Counted from the first letter of the stretch, positions 42,097-51,890 are shown. The stretch: DNA of 64,000 bases from Schaalia dentiphila ATCC 17982 (GCF_000154225.1 NZ_DS264586.1:2324527-2388526), one strand, 5' to 3'. The notes: a model not told the origin generated them from the sequence alone. Made by a program: numbers and translations.

Positions 42097-43587
42097 TTAC
42101 TTCTTGCGGTACAGCGACTTCGTCGCGTACACCGGCTCCGTCGTCACCTGGATGCCCAGCGAGCGGAAGATGCCCTCGTCGACGGGCCCCAGGATGACCG
42201 ACTCGTGCACGTCGCAGCCGCGCAACGAGCTCAGCTTGTCCAGGGCGCGGCGCGCGTTGTCGTCGCCGTTGGCGCTGACCGCGAGCGCGATGAGGACCTC
42301 GTCGGTGTGCAGGCGCGGGTTGCGCGAGCCCAGGTCGCGGGTCTTGAGGCGCTGGATCGGCTCGATCGACTGCGGGGACAGGAGCTGGACCTCGTCCGGC
42401 AGGCCGGCGAGCTTCTTGAGGGCGTTGAGGAGCATCGCCGAGGAGCAGCCCAGCAGCGCCGACGTCTTGCCCGTGACGATCTGGCCGTCGGGCAGCTCGA
42501 TCGCGGCCGCCGGCTCACCCGTGGCCTCGGCCAGCTCGAGGGCCGGACGCACGACCGGGCGGTCCATGCGGCCCACGCCCACGCGGCTCATCAGCAGGGA
42601 GATGCGCGCCGACTGCACGGGCTCGCTCATCTCCTTCTTCTCGGTCACGAGGGCCTTGTAGTAGCGGCGGATGATCTCCTGGCGCGAGGCTTCCTTGCAG
42701 GCCTCGTCGTCGACGATGCAGTGGCCCGCCATGTTGACGCCCATGTCCGTGGGGCTCTTGTATGGGGAGGATCCGAGGATCTTCTCGAAGAGGCGGTTCA
42801 GGACCGGGAAGATTTCGACGTCACGGTTGTAGTTGACCGTCTTGATCCCGTACGCCTCCAGGTGGAAGGGATCAATCATGTTGACGTCGTCGAGGTCGGC
42901 GGTGGCCGCCTCGTAGGCGATGTTGACCGGGTGATCCAGCGGAATGTTCCAGATCGGGAAGGTCTCCCACTTCGCGTACCCCGACTCGATCCCGCGCTTG
43001 TGGTCGTGGTACAGCTGTGACAGGCAGGTCGCCATCTTGCCGGAGCCCGGTCCAGGCGCCGTCACAACGACGAGGTTGCGGCTGGTCTCCACGTACTCGT
43101 TGGCGCCGTAGCCCTCGTCCGAGACAATGCGCTCGACGTCCGAGGGGTAGCCGGGGATCGGGAAGTGACGGTAGACGCGGATGCCGAGCTTCTCGAAGCG
43201 TTCCTTCACCTCGGCGGCCGCCTTGTTGTCGTCCGTCCACTGCGTAATGACGACGGAACCGACGTACAGGCCGCGCTCACGGAACTCGTCGATCTGGCGC
43301 AGAACCTCGTCGTCGTAGGTGGTTCCCATGTCTGCGCGGACCTTGCGGCGCGCGAAATCCTTGGCATTAACGGCGACGATAATCTCGACTTCGTCGGCCA
43401 GTTCGCGCAGCATACGCACCTTGTTATCGGGCGTAAAACCGGGCAGAACACGCGACGCGTGCATGTCGTCGATCAGCTTGCCACCGAACTCCAAATACAG
43501 CTTTCCGCCGAATTCGCTTCGTCGCTGCGCAATGTGTCGAGACTGCATCTCGACGTACTGATCACTATCAAAACCGATGCGGTGCAT
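42097..43587 (-). CDS. DUF1846 domain-containing protein
   Basis: The 496-residue protein matches the DUF1846 family from end to end: '[20 protein letters not shown]' and '[18 protein letters not shown]' at the N-terminus, '[20 protein letters not shown]' with a P-loop-like 'GPGSGKMAT', and '[20 protein letters not shown]', 'INPHL'-like segments further on ('[20 protein letters not shown]'). Structures are known but no activity is established; an ATP-using role is plausible from the P-loop-like segment. It is widespread in Gram-positive gut and oral bacteria. ATG 43587 has GGAGG nine bases upstream. Confidence 0.92.
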   Translation of the reverse strand: MHRIGFDSDQYVEMQSRHIAQRRSEFGGKLYLEFGGKLIDDMHASRVLPGFTPDNKVRMLRELADEVEIIVAVNAKDFARRKVRADMGTTYDDEVLRQIDEFRERGLYVGSVVITQWTDDNKAAAEVKERFEKLGIRVYRHFPIPGYPSDVERIVSDEGYGANEYVETSRNLVVVTAPGPGSGKMATCLSQLYHDHKRGIESGYAKWETFPIWNIPLDHPVNIAYEAATADLDDVNMIDPFHLEAYGIKTVNYNRDVEIFPVLNRLFEKILGSSPYKSPTDMGVNMAGHCIVDDEACKEASRQEIIRRYYKALVTEKKEMSEPVQSARISLLMSRVGVGRMDRPVVRPALELAEATGEPAAAIELPDGQIVTGKTSALLGCSSAMLLNALKKLAGLPDEVQLLSPQSIEPIQRLKTRDLGSRNPRLHTDEVLIALAVSANGDDNARRALDKLSSLRGCDVHESVILGPVDEGIFRSLGIQVTTEPVYATKSLYRKK

Positions 43588-43719
43588 GCATCCTCCGAGG
43601 TCGCGGAAATAAAGGGGCCGTCCGTACGGGGCGGTCAGGCGCTGTCACGCTCTCGGGATTCCATTGTAGGCACGCATGGGCCGCGCGCTCCGGATGGGGC
43701 GCTCGAAAGGGGTCCGACC

Positions 43720-44370
43720 TCACACGATGTGTCGCTGCATCGCCCAGCGCGTCAGCTCGTTGCGGTTGGAGAGCTGGAGCTTGCGCAGGACCGAACTCAC
43801 GTGGGTTTCGACGGTCTTGATAGAGATGAACAGGTCGTGGGCGACTTCCTTGTACGTGTAGCCGCGGGCGATGAGGCGCATGACCTCCTGCTCACGCGCG
43901 GACAGCAGGTCCAGCTCAGTGTCGGTTGTGGACACCTCGCCGGTCCCAAAGGCGTCGAGTACGAAGCCGGCCAGGCGCGGGCTGAAGGCGGCGTCCCCGG
44001 CAGCGACGCGGCCGATGGCCTCGACGAGGTCGGGGGTGGCAATCGACTTCGTGACGTATCCGCGTGCGCCCGCTCGGATGACCTGGACGACGTCCTCGGC
44101 AGCGTCCGAGACGGACAGGGCCAGGAAATGCAGTCCCTCGATGTCACGGCAGGTGCTGGCGACCTCAGCGCCACCTCCACCATTTCCGCCGGGCAGGTGC
44201 ACGTCGAGGAGGGCCACGTCCGGGGTGAGCGCGCGGCAGGCCGCGATGGCGCCCTCGACGTCGGAGGCGTCGCCGACGACCTCCAGGTCGGCCCCGGAGT
44301 TTTCGAGCTCGGCGCGCACGCCTGCCCGAACCATTGGGTGGTCGTCGATGACGAGGATGCGGATGGTCAC
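43720..44370 (-). CDS. LuxR-type two-component response regulator
   Basis: The 216-residue protein has a receiver domain with the acidic pair in 'VIDDHPMVRAG' and phospho-acceptor Asp56 in 'DVALLDVHLPGG', a Lys in 'GYVTKSIATPD', and a C-terminal LuxR/FixJ helix-turn-helix: 'LLSAREQEVMRLIARGYTYK', 'SIKTVETHVSSVLRKLQLSN'. It overlaps the kinase gene by four bases (ATGA), forming a two-component pair. The neighbouring divergent PspC gene is a probable target, as with membrane-stress regulators of the LiaR type. Confidence 0.93.
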   Translation of the reverse strand: MTIRILVIDDHPMVRAGVRAELENSGADLEVVGDASDVEGAIAACRALTPDVALLDVHLPGGNGGGGAEVASTCRDIEGLHFLALSVSDAAEDVVQVIRAGARGYVTKSIATPDLVEAIGRVAAGDAAFSPRLAGFVLDAFGTGEVSTTDTELDLLSAREQEVMRLIARGYTYKEVAHDLFISIKTVETHVSSVLRKLQLSNRNELTRWAMQRHIV

Positions 44371-45659
44371 TGGGTCCTCCCGTTGGGCGCTGTTTCTTCC
44401 AGGATATCCGAGCGCGGCACGCTCAGAGCAACTTCGGTTCCGCGGGCGAGACGCCTAATCGTGGCGTTTCCCCCGGTCCTGCGCATGCGCCCGACGATGG
44501 AGTCGCGCACGCCGTGTCGATCGGCAGCGATCGAGGCGGGGTCAAAGCCCTCGCCGCTGTCTTTGATGAAGGCCTCCACGGCCTCGGGGCGCACTTCGAC
44601 GTAGACGGAGACGGGCGGGGCGCCGTGGCGCACGGCGTTCTGGCAGGCCTCCGCGAGGGCCGCGACGAGCGCGAGTTCGCCGGGGCCCGGGCGCATGTCG
44701 CCGACGACGACCACACTGATGGGCACGCCGTGGCGGCTCTCGACGCCCACGACCGCCTCGGTGACGGCAGCGTCGAGGGAGTCGGCGGCCTGCGCGTGGC
44801 CCGTGTAGAGCCAGGCGCGCAGCTCGCGCTCCTCAGTGAGGGCGATGGCTCGCACGCGGGCGGGGTCCTCGGCAGATGCGCGGATAAGAGTGAGAGCCTG
44901 GAGCACGGAGTCATGCAGGTGGGCGGCGATGTCGGCGCGCTCAGATTCGCGCACGCGCTGCGCCTGGGCCTGGGACAGGTCCTTCGTCGTGCGCACCCAC
45001 ATGGGGACGAGGGCGAAAAGCACGCCCGCGACCAGAGCAGCACCAATGAGGCCGCCACGCAGCAGAATAATCGGCGGGTTGTCGCGCGAAGCCACCATGA
45101 CGACGCCGAGGCTGAGCAGCACGATACCGCCGAAGACAGCCCCGACGAAGCGCAACGACCGCCAGGAACTCACGTTACGACTCTGACTCCACACGAGCGA
45201 GATACCGGAAACGATCGTGATGATCGAGCCCATGTCCCGCCAGTCCAGCGTGTTCGTCGCGTTCAGGATGGTGCCTGCGATCGCGGCAACGATCAGAGCC
45301 ACGCCGACAACAATCATGCGGTTACGTGACACCTGGCTGGCGCGTTCCTCGCGGAGTCGGACGAGGCCGGGGCTGAGTGTCCCGTTGTCGGTTCGCTCGG
45401 GATTATCTTCGGGGACGCTCACCCACAGCCACAGGTAGACACCGATACCGATGCCCACGACGCTCAGGCAGGCGACGACGATGCGCACGAGCGCGACCGA
45501 CACTCCCAGGTGAACGGCGAGACCGGAGCACACGCCGCCCATCCAGGGGGCCGGCATGTCCGGGCTCGCGACTATCGCACGCACGAGCGGAGGCCTGGCC
45601 GGAGGGGCCGGAATGGGCGGCGTCCAGCCCGGGTGCGGGGATTGTTCGGGTCTGCTCAC
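44367..45659 (-). CDS. PspC-domain sensor histidine kinase
   Basis: The 430-residue protein joins an N-terminal PspC domain (about 30-90: 'MGGVCSGLAVHLGVSVALVR', 'IVVACLSVVGIGIGVYLWLW') to four further membrane spans, then a HisKA_3-type dimerisation helix with phospho-acceptor His in 'ADIAAHLHDSVLQALTLI' and a compact ATPase domain ('LAEACQNAVRHGAPPVSVYV', 'KDSGEGFDPASI'). PspC domains sense membrane disturbance in phage-shock systems. It overlaps its response-regulator gene and is divergent from another PspC gene 154 bases away. One exact 12-mer copy lies in this gene at 45361. Confidence 0.9.
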   Translation of the reverse strand: MSRPEQSPHPGWTPPIPAPPARPPLVRAIVASPDMPAPWMGGVCSGLAVHLGVSVALVRIVVACLSVVGIGIGVYLWLWVSVPEDNPERTDNGTLSPGLVRLREERASQVSRNRMIVVGVALIVAAIAGTILNATNTLDWRDMGSIITIVSGISLVWSQSRNVSSWRSLRFVGAVFGGIVLLSLGVVMVASRDNPPIILLRGGLIGAALVAGVLFALVPMWVRTTKDLSQAQAQRVRESERADIAAHLHDSVLQALTLIRASAEDPARVRAIALTEERELRAWLYTGHAQAADSLDAAVTEAVVGVESRHGVPISVVVVGDMRPGPGELALVAALAEACQNAVRHGAPPVSVYVEVRPEAVEAFIKDSGEGFDPASIAADRHGVRDSIVGRMRRTGGNATIRRLARGTEVALSVPRSDILEETAPNGRTQ

Positions 45660-45813
45660 AATCCCATTGTGGCATGTGCCGGGGGCATTCTCCGGGCTAC
45701 CCCCAGAACAATCAGGGGCGGTTCAGGGGGTCCCCTACTTTCGGGACGACCCGTCATTTTGGTTGAGTAGTGGTATCGATCCACGCCGTGTGGATCCCAT
45801 CGAGAGGAAGTGC

Positions 45814-47514
45814 ATGATGAGTTGGCCGAACGGCACAACAGACCCCGGTGCCCAGTACCAGCAGCGCCCGCCCCGCAACAGCTTCTTTGACGCGGTCCGA
45901 GGCTCGGGCTGGTACCGCGCTCAGAATCGCACGATCGCCGGCGTATGCTCGGGCATCGCTGCTCGCCAGGGCTGGGATCTGTCGCTCGTGCGCGTCCTCA
46001 TGGTGGTCGCTACGCTCTGTATGCCCGTCGTGGCAATCGCCTACGGTCTTGCCTGGCTTCTCCTCCCCGAGGCCGCCGACGGTCGCATTCATGCCGAAGA
46101 AACGCTCGAGGGGCGATTCGACGTCGCGGTTATCGGAGGCGTGTTCATGGTTCTCGCCGGTCTGTCGTCGGCACTGTCATCAATCGGAATTGTCAACGGC
46201 GTGGGCCTCGGCTGGTTCCAGCTGCTCGCGTCGGCGGCTGCGATGACAGCCATCGTCGTGGTCATCGTGAGCATAGCGCGCTCCGCTTCTCAGGGCGGCC
46301 CGCATCGCCACGGCGCGGTGCCCCCGTACGGAACGCCGCAGCACGGTGCCCCCCAGTACGGCAACCCGCAGTACGGTACGCGCCAGCAGCAGGCGTCAGC
46401 GGCGGGAGCCTCCGTCCCTTTTGGGCACAGCGCCCCGGGTGCTAAGGACACGGGCTCTACCATGCCGCAGCAGCAGAACACCCAGGCCCCCGAGGGTTTC
46501 CCCGCCTACGGCGTCCCCGCAGGCAGCGCAGCTAGCGCGGGCACCCCACGCGCTGATGGCGCCACCTCCGCCGCCCAGGGCACGAACGCCGGGCCGCGCC
46601 CGGCCGCCCCTCGCCCCACCCAGCCCCACGCCGGCTGGACGACTCCGCCCAGCGCGCCCAGGCCTCGTCAGTGGACCCCGCGCCCAATGCCGACTCATCG
46701 CCCGCGCACCGTCTCCAGTCGCGTAAACCAGGCGATCACGGGCCTGCTGATCCTGGTGGCGGCCGCCGTTTTCGCCGGTATTTACATGGTCGATAAGGGA
46801 CCCGCGATCCCCTTCATCACCGCGGAGACCGCGGATCAGACGGTCGCCCGAATCATCGCGATCGGCGGCGGCGTATGCCTGATCATCGTGGGTCTGTCCC
46901 TGGCGATTGCCGCCCTGCGCGATCGTCGCGCCGGCTGGCTCACCGCCCTGTCCATTATAGGCCTCATCTTCGCGGTTCCCACGGCTGCGTTCGGTACTGA
47001 GGGCGCACACCGGGCCAACCTGCACATCAACACGAACGTTGGCGCTATCGGCAACCAGACGACGCTCGACTGGACGGTTGATACCGTCAGCGGCACCGAT
47101 CCGACGGCCACGACCATTCTCGACCTGACCGGCGCTCCCATCGGCACAACCAAGACAATCACGGTCGACTGGCGAGCATGGAAGCGACTCACCATTCAGG
47201 TATCCGAGGGACAGCCGATACAGATCGTGTGCCAGTCCAGTATCGACACCTTGTCCACCAACATGGACGACGACGGTTGGGCGGCTGACCTGGACAACTG
47301 CTCCGGTAAGACCGTGTCGTCCCCTTCCTGGGGCAAGCCCAACCTTGGTGGCCTCACGGTACTCCTCGCCGATACGGCGAGGATGGACACACTGACGATC
47401 ATTCAAACGCCCGACGCCGCTCGAAAGTGGACGTCCGCGCCGGATGCAACCCCATCGCCCACCCCCTCCGAGACGCCGACCGACACCCCCACCGGCTCTC
47501 AGTCCGGTAACTGA
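45814..47514 (+). CDS. PspC-domain membrane protein
   Basis: ATG 45814, three bases after GAGAGGAAG, gives 566 residues; the open frame upstream overlaps the divergent promoter region. The N-terminal PspC domain (about 30-95) reads 'RTIAGVCSGIAARQGWDLSL', 'VRVLMVVATLCMPVVAIAYG'. Two spans follow near 100-160. A 150-residue Pro/Gln/Gly/Ala linker with PQYG repeats then leads to three more spans and an external domain with beta-rich sequence ('HINTNVGAIGNQTTLDWTVD', 'KRLTIQVSEGQPIQIVCQSS'), and a Thr/Pro/Ser tail. It is probably an effector or co-sensor of the adjacent two-component system. Confidence 0.82.
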   Translation: MMSWPNGTTDPGAQYQQRPPRNSFFDAVRGSGWYRAQNRTIAGVCSGIAARQGWDLSLVRVLMVVATLCMPVVAIAYGLAWLLLPEAADGRIHAEETLEGRFDVAVIGGVFMVLAGLSSALSSIGIVNGVGLGWFQLLASAAAMTAIVVVIVSIARSASQGGPHRHGAVPPYGTPQHGAPQYGNPQYGTRQQQASAAGASVPFGHSAPGAKDTGSTMPQQQNTQAPEGFPAYGVPAGSAASAGTPRADGATSAAQGTNAGPRPAAPRPTQPHAGWTTPPSAPRPRQWTPRPMPTHRPRTVSSRVNQAITGLLILVAAAVFAGIYMVDKGPAIPFITAETADQTVARIIAIGGGVCLIIVGLSLAIAALRDRRAGWLTALSIIGLIFAVPTAAFGTEGAHRANLHINTNVGAIGNQTTLDWTVDTVSGTDPTATTILDLTGAPIGTTKTITVDWRAWKRLTIQVSEGQPIQIVCQSSIDTLSTNMDDDGWAADLDNCSGKTVSSPSWGKPNLGGLTVLLADTARMDTLTIIQTPDAARKWTSAPDATPSPTPSETPTDTPTGSQSGN

Positions 47515-47529
47515 GGAAGGAACACGACC

Positions 47530-48225
47530 ATGACGCCCTCAAACGACGATAAGACCACCCAGATGCCCAGCATCGATGAGACGACGGCGCTGCCGACCAC
47601 TCCAAACCTGGATGCAACGGTCGAGATGCCGACATCCTCTCCCGAGTCCTCCTCGGACCCGCTCGCGATCTTCCGTGAGGCCCCAACGACGCAGATGCCT
47701 GCCGACCCCTTTCGGGCAGACGCTGGCGCTGAGAGCCAGGCGGGCGCATCGGGCGCTCAGGGTTCACAGGCGCAGGCGGGCACTCCCGCTGGCTCTGTAG
47801 GAACGGGCGGACGCACCGCCTTCGATCCGGCCTCCACGGGTGAGTCGACTCCTCGGGGCGACGAGGCCGGGGCTGCCCCCGGCACTCAGGCGAGGGCGGG
47901 CGCTACCCCCGCCCCGGGTACCCAGACGTGGAGCGCTCAGCACAGCCTGGGCACTACCTACCCGCTGCCCGAGGCACCCAGCAGGGGCGTGCGCGTCGGT
48001 TCTTTCGTGTGGGCGCTCTTGGTGTGCATGGTGGGCGCTTTCCTCATTGCCGAGGTCTACATCACGAACCTCAATCTGCCGGTCCTCGGCATCAGCGCAG
48101 TCGCGCTCCTCGGCATCATTCTGATCTTCACTGCTCTCTTCTCGGGTCGATCCAAGAAGACTCCGAAGCAGGGCGCGGGCACAGCGGCCGCCCCCAACCC
48201 GGCCGACGCAATCCGCAGGGACTGA
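47530..48225 (+). CDS. Membrane protein with long disordered N-terminus
   Basis: Starts 15 bases after the PspC gene, preceded by GAGGAAGGAACACGACC. Of 231 residues, about 1-155 are low-complexity Ser/Thr/Pro/Ala/Gly with three 'TxxMP' motifs ('TTQMPS', 'TVEMPT', 'TTQMPA'). Two adjoining membrane spans lie at about 158-180 and 185-205, before a short basic tail. The TxxMP threonines look like possible serine/threonine-kinase sites of the sort FHA domains read; that is inference. One 12-mer copy encodes 'DEAGA' inside the linker at 47861. No known family. Confidence 0.65.
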   Translation: MTPSNDDKTTQMPSIDETTALPTTPNLDATVEMPTSSPESSSDPLAIFREAPTTQMPADPFRADAGAESQAGASGAQGSQAQAGTPAGSVGTGGRTAFDPASTGESTPRGDEAGAAPGTQARAGATPAPGTQTWSAQHSLGTTYPLPEAPSRGVRVGSFVWALLVCMVGAFLIAEVYITNLNLPVLGISAVALLGIILIFTALFSGRSKKTPKQGAGTAAAPNPADAIRRD

Positions 48226-48247
48226 CGCGGACGTACAACACGCACAC

Positions 48248-48295
48248 AAACGGGGTGGGCCCGGGAACCAATTGGTTCCCGGGCCCACCCCGTTT
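48248..48295. terminator. Perfect bidirectional terminator
   Basis: A 48-base perfect palindrome centred on CCAATTGG, with AAACGGGG/CCCCGTTT at its ends, so each strand reads a GC-rich stem then TTT. It serves both the tail-anchored gene (+) and ptsI (-). Confidence 0.9.
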
Positions 48296-48314
48296 GCTTG
48301 TCAGAAGCGCCGAA

Positions 48315-49997
48315 TCAGAGCAGATCCAGCATCGCGGGAGCCACCAGCTTCAGGACGTTCTCGCGGCCTTCCTTCGCGCTGGGGGCATCCACCGCGAAGG
48401 CGGCCATCTGCTGGCAGGTCGCCAGGTCGTGCATGCGCAGGGCGGCGCGCACGGCGTTGACCTTCGAAGGAGCCATCGACAGGGAGGCGACACCCAGGCC
48501 CGTGAGGACCAGGGCCAGCAGCGGATCGCCACCGGCCTCGCCACACACGCCGATCGGCTTGCCCGTCGCACGACCGCCGTTGCAGGCGTGGCGGATCATC
48601 TCGAGGACCGCGGGCTGCCACGGATCCAGGAGAGACGCCAGGTTACCGTCCAGGCGATCGGCAGCCATCGTGTACTGCGTCAGATCGTTCGTGCCGATGG
48701 AGGCGAAGTCCACGATCGACAGGAGCTGCTCGGCGCGGAGGGCGGCCGCGGGCACCTCAATCATGATGCCGACCTTGGGCAGGCCGTAGCCGCGCGCCTT
48801 GTCGGCGAACCACTTGGCCTCAGCGGCGGTCGACACCATGGGCGCCATGACCCACAGTTCCGCGTCCGTCGCCTTGTGGGCAGCGGCCAGAGCCTGCAGC
48901 TGCGTGTCGATAAGATCCTCTCGCACCTGGCACAGGCGCAGGCCGCGCACACCCAGGGCGGGGTTCTCCTCGGCACCCAAATCCGCGAAGTTCAGCGGCT
49001 TGTCGGCGCCCGCATCGAGGGTACGAACCACCACGCGACGCGACCCGAAGGACTGCAGGACCTTCGTGTAAGTGTCGGTCTGCTCCTCCAGCGTCGGAGC
49101 CTCCGAACGCTCCAGGAATAGGAACTCCGTGCGGAACAGGCCCGAGCCCTCGAGATCAAACTTCGAAGCCTTCATCGCATCGTCAACCGTGCCGATGTTG
49201 GCTAGGAGCTTGACGCGGTAGCCGTCGTAGGTCGCACCCTCGCCGGTCGAACCGGCCAGGGCGAGCGCGCGGCGACGCGAGCGCTCCTTGAGCAGGTGCA
49301 CCTCGTCATCGGTGGGGGCGACGATGACCTCGCCGACGCCACCGTCGAGGGCCAGCATCGTGCCTTCCTCGACAGTCATGATGCCCTCGGCCTTGACGAT
49401 CGCGGGGATGCCCAGCTGTGCAGCCAGGATCGCCGTATGCGACGTAGGGCCGCCGACCTCGGTAATGATCCCGAGAACGGTCTCAGGGTTCAGGGTCGCG
49501 GTCTCGGCGGGCGCCAGGTCGCGCGCCACGAGGACGACGGGGCCATCGAACGCCGGCACGCCGGGCTCGGGCAGGCCACGCAGCTCGCAGATCGCACGAT
49601 CGCGCACGTCGTACAGGTCGGTCGCGCGCTCAGCCATGTAGCCGCCCAGGCTGCGCAGCATCTGCGCGTAGTCCTCGACGGCGTCATGGACGGCCTGGGT
49701 GACACCGAGGCCCTTCCTCAGCTTCTTATCAACGGCCTTGGCCAGGCCGCGGTCACCCGCGAGCTGGGCGGTGGCCTTGAGGATCGCCTTTGTCTCCTCC
49801 GGCGCGTTCGCAGCGCGGTCGCTCAGGCGAGCGGAAACGGCTGCGAGCGCCTCACGGACACGCGCGCCGTCGGCGGCAGCGTCGACGCTGCCCGGCTCCG
49901 TCGTGTCGACGCCGGGGGCAGGCTGGACGATCGCGGCGGGAGCTGCAGCGGTACCGGCGGAGACGCCGATGCCGTGCAGGACGTCGTGCGTCGCCAT
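48315..49997 (-). CDS. ptsI: PTS enzyme I (phosphoenolpyruvate-protein phosphotransferase)
   Basis: ATG 49997 lies seven bases after AGGAG; the frame further upstream is not family sequence. The 560-residue protein has the phospho-acceptor His in 'GGPTSHTAILAAQLGIPAIV', the PEP-binding 'GSGLFRTEFLFLERSEAPTL'-type segment (here 'LEGSGLFRTEFLFLERSEAP'), and 'FASIGTNDLTQYTMAADRLD' with 'IGVCGEAGGDP' holding the catalytic Cys. It passes phosphate from PEP to HPr, feeding all PTS sugar uptake. It directly follows ptsH on the same strand (4-base gap). Confidence 0.96.
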   Translation of the reverse strand: MATHDVLHGIGVSAGTAAAPAAIVQPAPGVDTTEPGSVDAAADGARVREALAAVSARLSDRAANAPEETKAILKATAQLAGDRGLAKAVDKKLRKGLGVTQAVHDAVEDYAQMLRSLGGYMAERATDLYDVRDRAICELRGLPEPGVPAFDGPVVLVARDLAPAETATLNPETVLGIITEVGGPTSHTAILAAQLGIPAIVKAEGIMTVEEGTMLALDGGVGEVIVAPTDDEVHLLKERSRRRALALAGSTGEGATYDGYRVKLLANIGTVDDAMKASKFDLEGSGLFRTEFLFLERSEAPTLEEQTDTYTKVLQSFGSRRVVVRTLDAGADKPLNFADLGAEENPALGVRGLRLCQVREDLIDTQLQALAAAHKATDAELWVMAPMVSTAAEAKWFADKARGYGLPKVGIMIEVPAAALRAEQLLSIVDFASIGTNDLTQYTMAADRLDGNLASLLDPWQPAVLEMIRHACNGGRATGKPIGVCGEAGGDPLLALVLTGLGVASLSMAPSKVNAVRAALRMHDLATCQQMAAFAVDAPSAKEGRENVLKLVAPAMLDLL

Positions 49998-50001
49998 TAG
50001 C

Positions 50002-50268
50002 TCACTCCTGGTCAAGGTCGCGCGAGAGCAGCTCGACGAGCGAGTCGAGGACCGCGCCCGCGGAATCATCCTCGGTGGACAGGGTGACGACGTCGCCATG
50101 CTTGGCGCCCAGGGTCATGATTTCGAGGAGCGACGCGGCGTCGGCCTCCTCGCCATCGAAAGCGATGGTGACCTCGACGCCGGAGTCGTCAACGGCCTCG
50201 GCGAGGACGGAAGCGGGACGTGCGTGGAGACCAACGGAGGAACCAATTGCAACGGTGCGGGAAATCAT
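50002..50268 (-). CDS. ptsH: HPr phosphocarrier protein
   Basis: The start MISRT at 50268 is six to seven bases after AAAGGA; ATG 50274 is too close to that site. The 88-residue protein carries the phosphorylated His15 in 'SSVGLHARPAS' and regulatory Ser46 in 'ADAASLLEIMTLGA', so it can in principle be both phosphocarrier and HPr-kinase substrate. It is the first gene of ptsH-ptsI, which faces away from the LacI-type regulator gene. Confidence 0.96.
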   Translation of the reverse strand: MISRTVAIGSSVGLHARPASVLAEAVDDSGVEVTIAFDGEEADAASLLEIMTLGAKHGDVVTLSTEDDSAGAVLDSLVELLSRDLDQE

Positions 50269-50553
50269 GGTCATTCCTTTCAAATGCGGGTATGTCCATC
50301 GTGAGACACAGGTGCCCGTACGGCCCATGGTAACGGGCTTAGATACCCACGCAAAACCCGATATCACAGACAGTGACATGGGATACATCACCCTTATAAA
50401 TGCCGAAAAACCATAGATTTGACGCGACTCGCTCATCCCATGACGACACCCACGCACACCAACCACCCCAGGCCTCGCCGATGTGACGATCGACCGCCTC
50501 CCACCCCACCAACTACAATGGAGAAGTACCGAGGGAAGGAAAGGAGAGCGCGC

Positions 50554-51579
50554 ATGAGTTCACGCGAACCCACGCTGGCCGACGTCGCCGAGCTGGCCGG
50601 AGTGAGCCTGACGACCGTATCTCGCGTGCTCAACAACCGCGGCTACCTCTCGGAGAAGACAAAGAAGAACGTCGCCGACGCGATCGAGACGCTCGGCTAC
50701 CGCCCGAACTCGCTGGCTCGCGCCCTGCACGGCAAGCGCACGCAGACGGTTGGCCTCATCGTTCCCGCCGTGTCCCTGCCCTTCTTCGGCGAGCTGGCCG
50801 TCGAGGTCGAGAATGCCCTCGCCGACGCCGGCTACCGCATCCTCATTTGTAATTCCATGGGCCGGGCGGACCGCGAGCGCGAGTACCTCTCGCTGCTCGT
50901 CGGCAATCGCGTGGACGGGATCATTTCAGGCGCCCACAACGAGGGCCTGGGCGAGTACGACACGATCCGCATGCCCCTGGTAACGATCGACCGCGAGCTG
51001 AGCCCATCCATCCCCAACGTGCGTTGTGCAAACAAAGAGGCGGGCGCCATGGCGACGCGCGCGCTTATCGAGTGCGGCTGCCGCCATCCCCTGCTGCTTA
51101 CCTCCCGTTCGGGTCCGCGCAATCTGCGCGAGGCCGGCTACCGCGCCGAGATCGAGCGCGCTGGCCTGACCCCTCGCGTGGTCACCGTGCCGTTCGATAC
51201 GCCCACGCCGCAGCGTTTCGCGATGGTGCGCGACGCCCTGGACGAGGCCCGCGCCGCTGCTCCCGTCGACGGGGTTTTCGCGACCGACGATCTGGCGGCT
51301 GCTGAGGTCCTTGAGTGGGCACGCACGCGCAACCTATCGGTCCCCACTGACCTGTCTATCATCGGCTTTGACGGCACGGAGACGATGCGCCGAGCCCTCC
51401 CCCACTTGGCGACGATCCGCCAGCCCATTGAGGAGATCGCCCGGGCTGCGGTGTCGATCCTCCTCGATCAGATCGAGGGCAAGGCTCCGCGTTCTTCGTC
51501 CGACGAGGCCGGGGCTCCACACGCTCAGACAGTCGAGTTCTCGGGCACGCTGATCCAGGGGCGCTCGATCAACGCCTGA
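50554..51579 (+). CDS. LacI-family regulator (probable sucrose regulator)
   Basis: ATG 50554 follows AAAGGAGAGCGC. The 341-residue protein begins with the LacI helix-turn-helix 'TLADVAELAGVSLTTVSRVL' and hinge 'YRPNSLARALHGKRTQTVGL', then a periplasmic-binding-like sugar domain ('PFFGELAVEVENALADAGYR', 'GVFATDDLAAAEVLEWAR', 'LSIIGFDGTETMRR'). It lies between ptsHI and the sucrose permease/hydrolase genes and resembles ScrR-type regulators. A candidate operator (54167) lies upstream of the permease gene. Its 3' part contains a 12-mer copy encoding 'DEAGA' at 51503. Confidence 0.88.
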   Translation: MSSREPTLADVAELAGVSLTTVSRVLNNRGYLSEKTKKNVADAIETLGYRPNSLARALHGKRTQTVGLIVPAVSLPFFGELAVEVENALADAGYRILICNSMGRADREREYLSLLVGNRVDGIISGAHNEGLGEYDTIRMPLVTIDRELSPSIPNVRCANKEAGAMATRALIECGCRHPLLLTSRSGPRNLREAGYRAEIERAGLTPRVVTVPFDTPTPQRFAMVRDALDEARAAAPVDGVFATDDLAAAEVLEWARTRNLSVPTDLSIIGFDGTETMRRALPHLATIRQPIEEIARAAVSILLDQIEGKAPRSSSDEAGAPHAQTVEFSGTLIQGRSINA

Positions 51580-51660
51580 GCGCGTATCACGCGGCGGGAC
51601 TATGACCGCCCGCGCTGCCCCAGGTTATTTTCTTAACCCCTAGGAACCACGGATGCGCAC

Positions 51661-51677
51661 GCGGATAGGTTATCCGC
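51661..51677. repeat. GCGGATA/TATCCGC palindrome
   Basis: A perfect palindrome with 7-base arms and a 3-base GGT centre. The arms share GGATA/TATCC with the phased array at 38914-39014, and ATAGGTTA also occurs at both sites. A further TATCCGCG lies at 51727. Confidence 0.6.
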
Positions 51678-51804
51678 ATGTTCGCCCCTCTCTACATGTT
51701 CGGTTCGTATTTTGGAGCTCCTCACCTATCCGCGAGCGCGCATCACCAAGCACATCGCGCCGGTGCGCACGCTAACCCGATAGATGATGCCTGAGACCTT
51801 CAAT

Positions 51805-51890
51805 GCGCACGTTAACCCGCTAAGTGGAGCGTGGGCACCCCTGCCCGCGCTCCACGAGTAGGGCCCAGCTGCGCATTAGCGGGTTAACAC
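51805..51890. repeat. 86-base intergenic element, copy B
   Basis: Same length, ends and conserved blocks as copy A (38520-38605). Here the central stem is GTGGAGCGTGGGC (51824-51836) with 51843-51855: 13 pairs including one G.U, with a 6-base loop. Both copies are followed by GGGCCCAG at the same distance from the right end, so the shared unit may reach about 108 bases. Confidence 0.8.
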
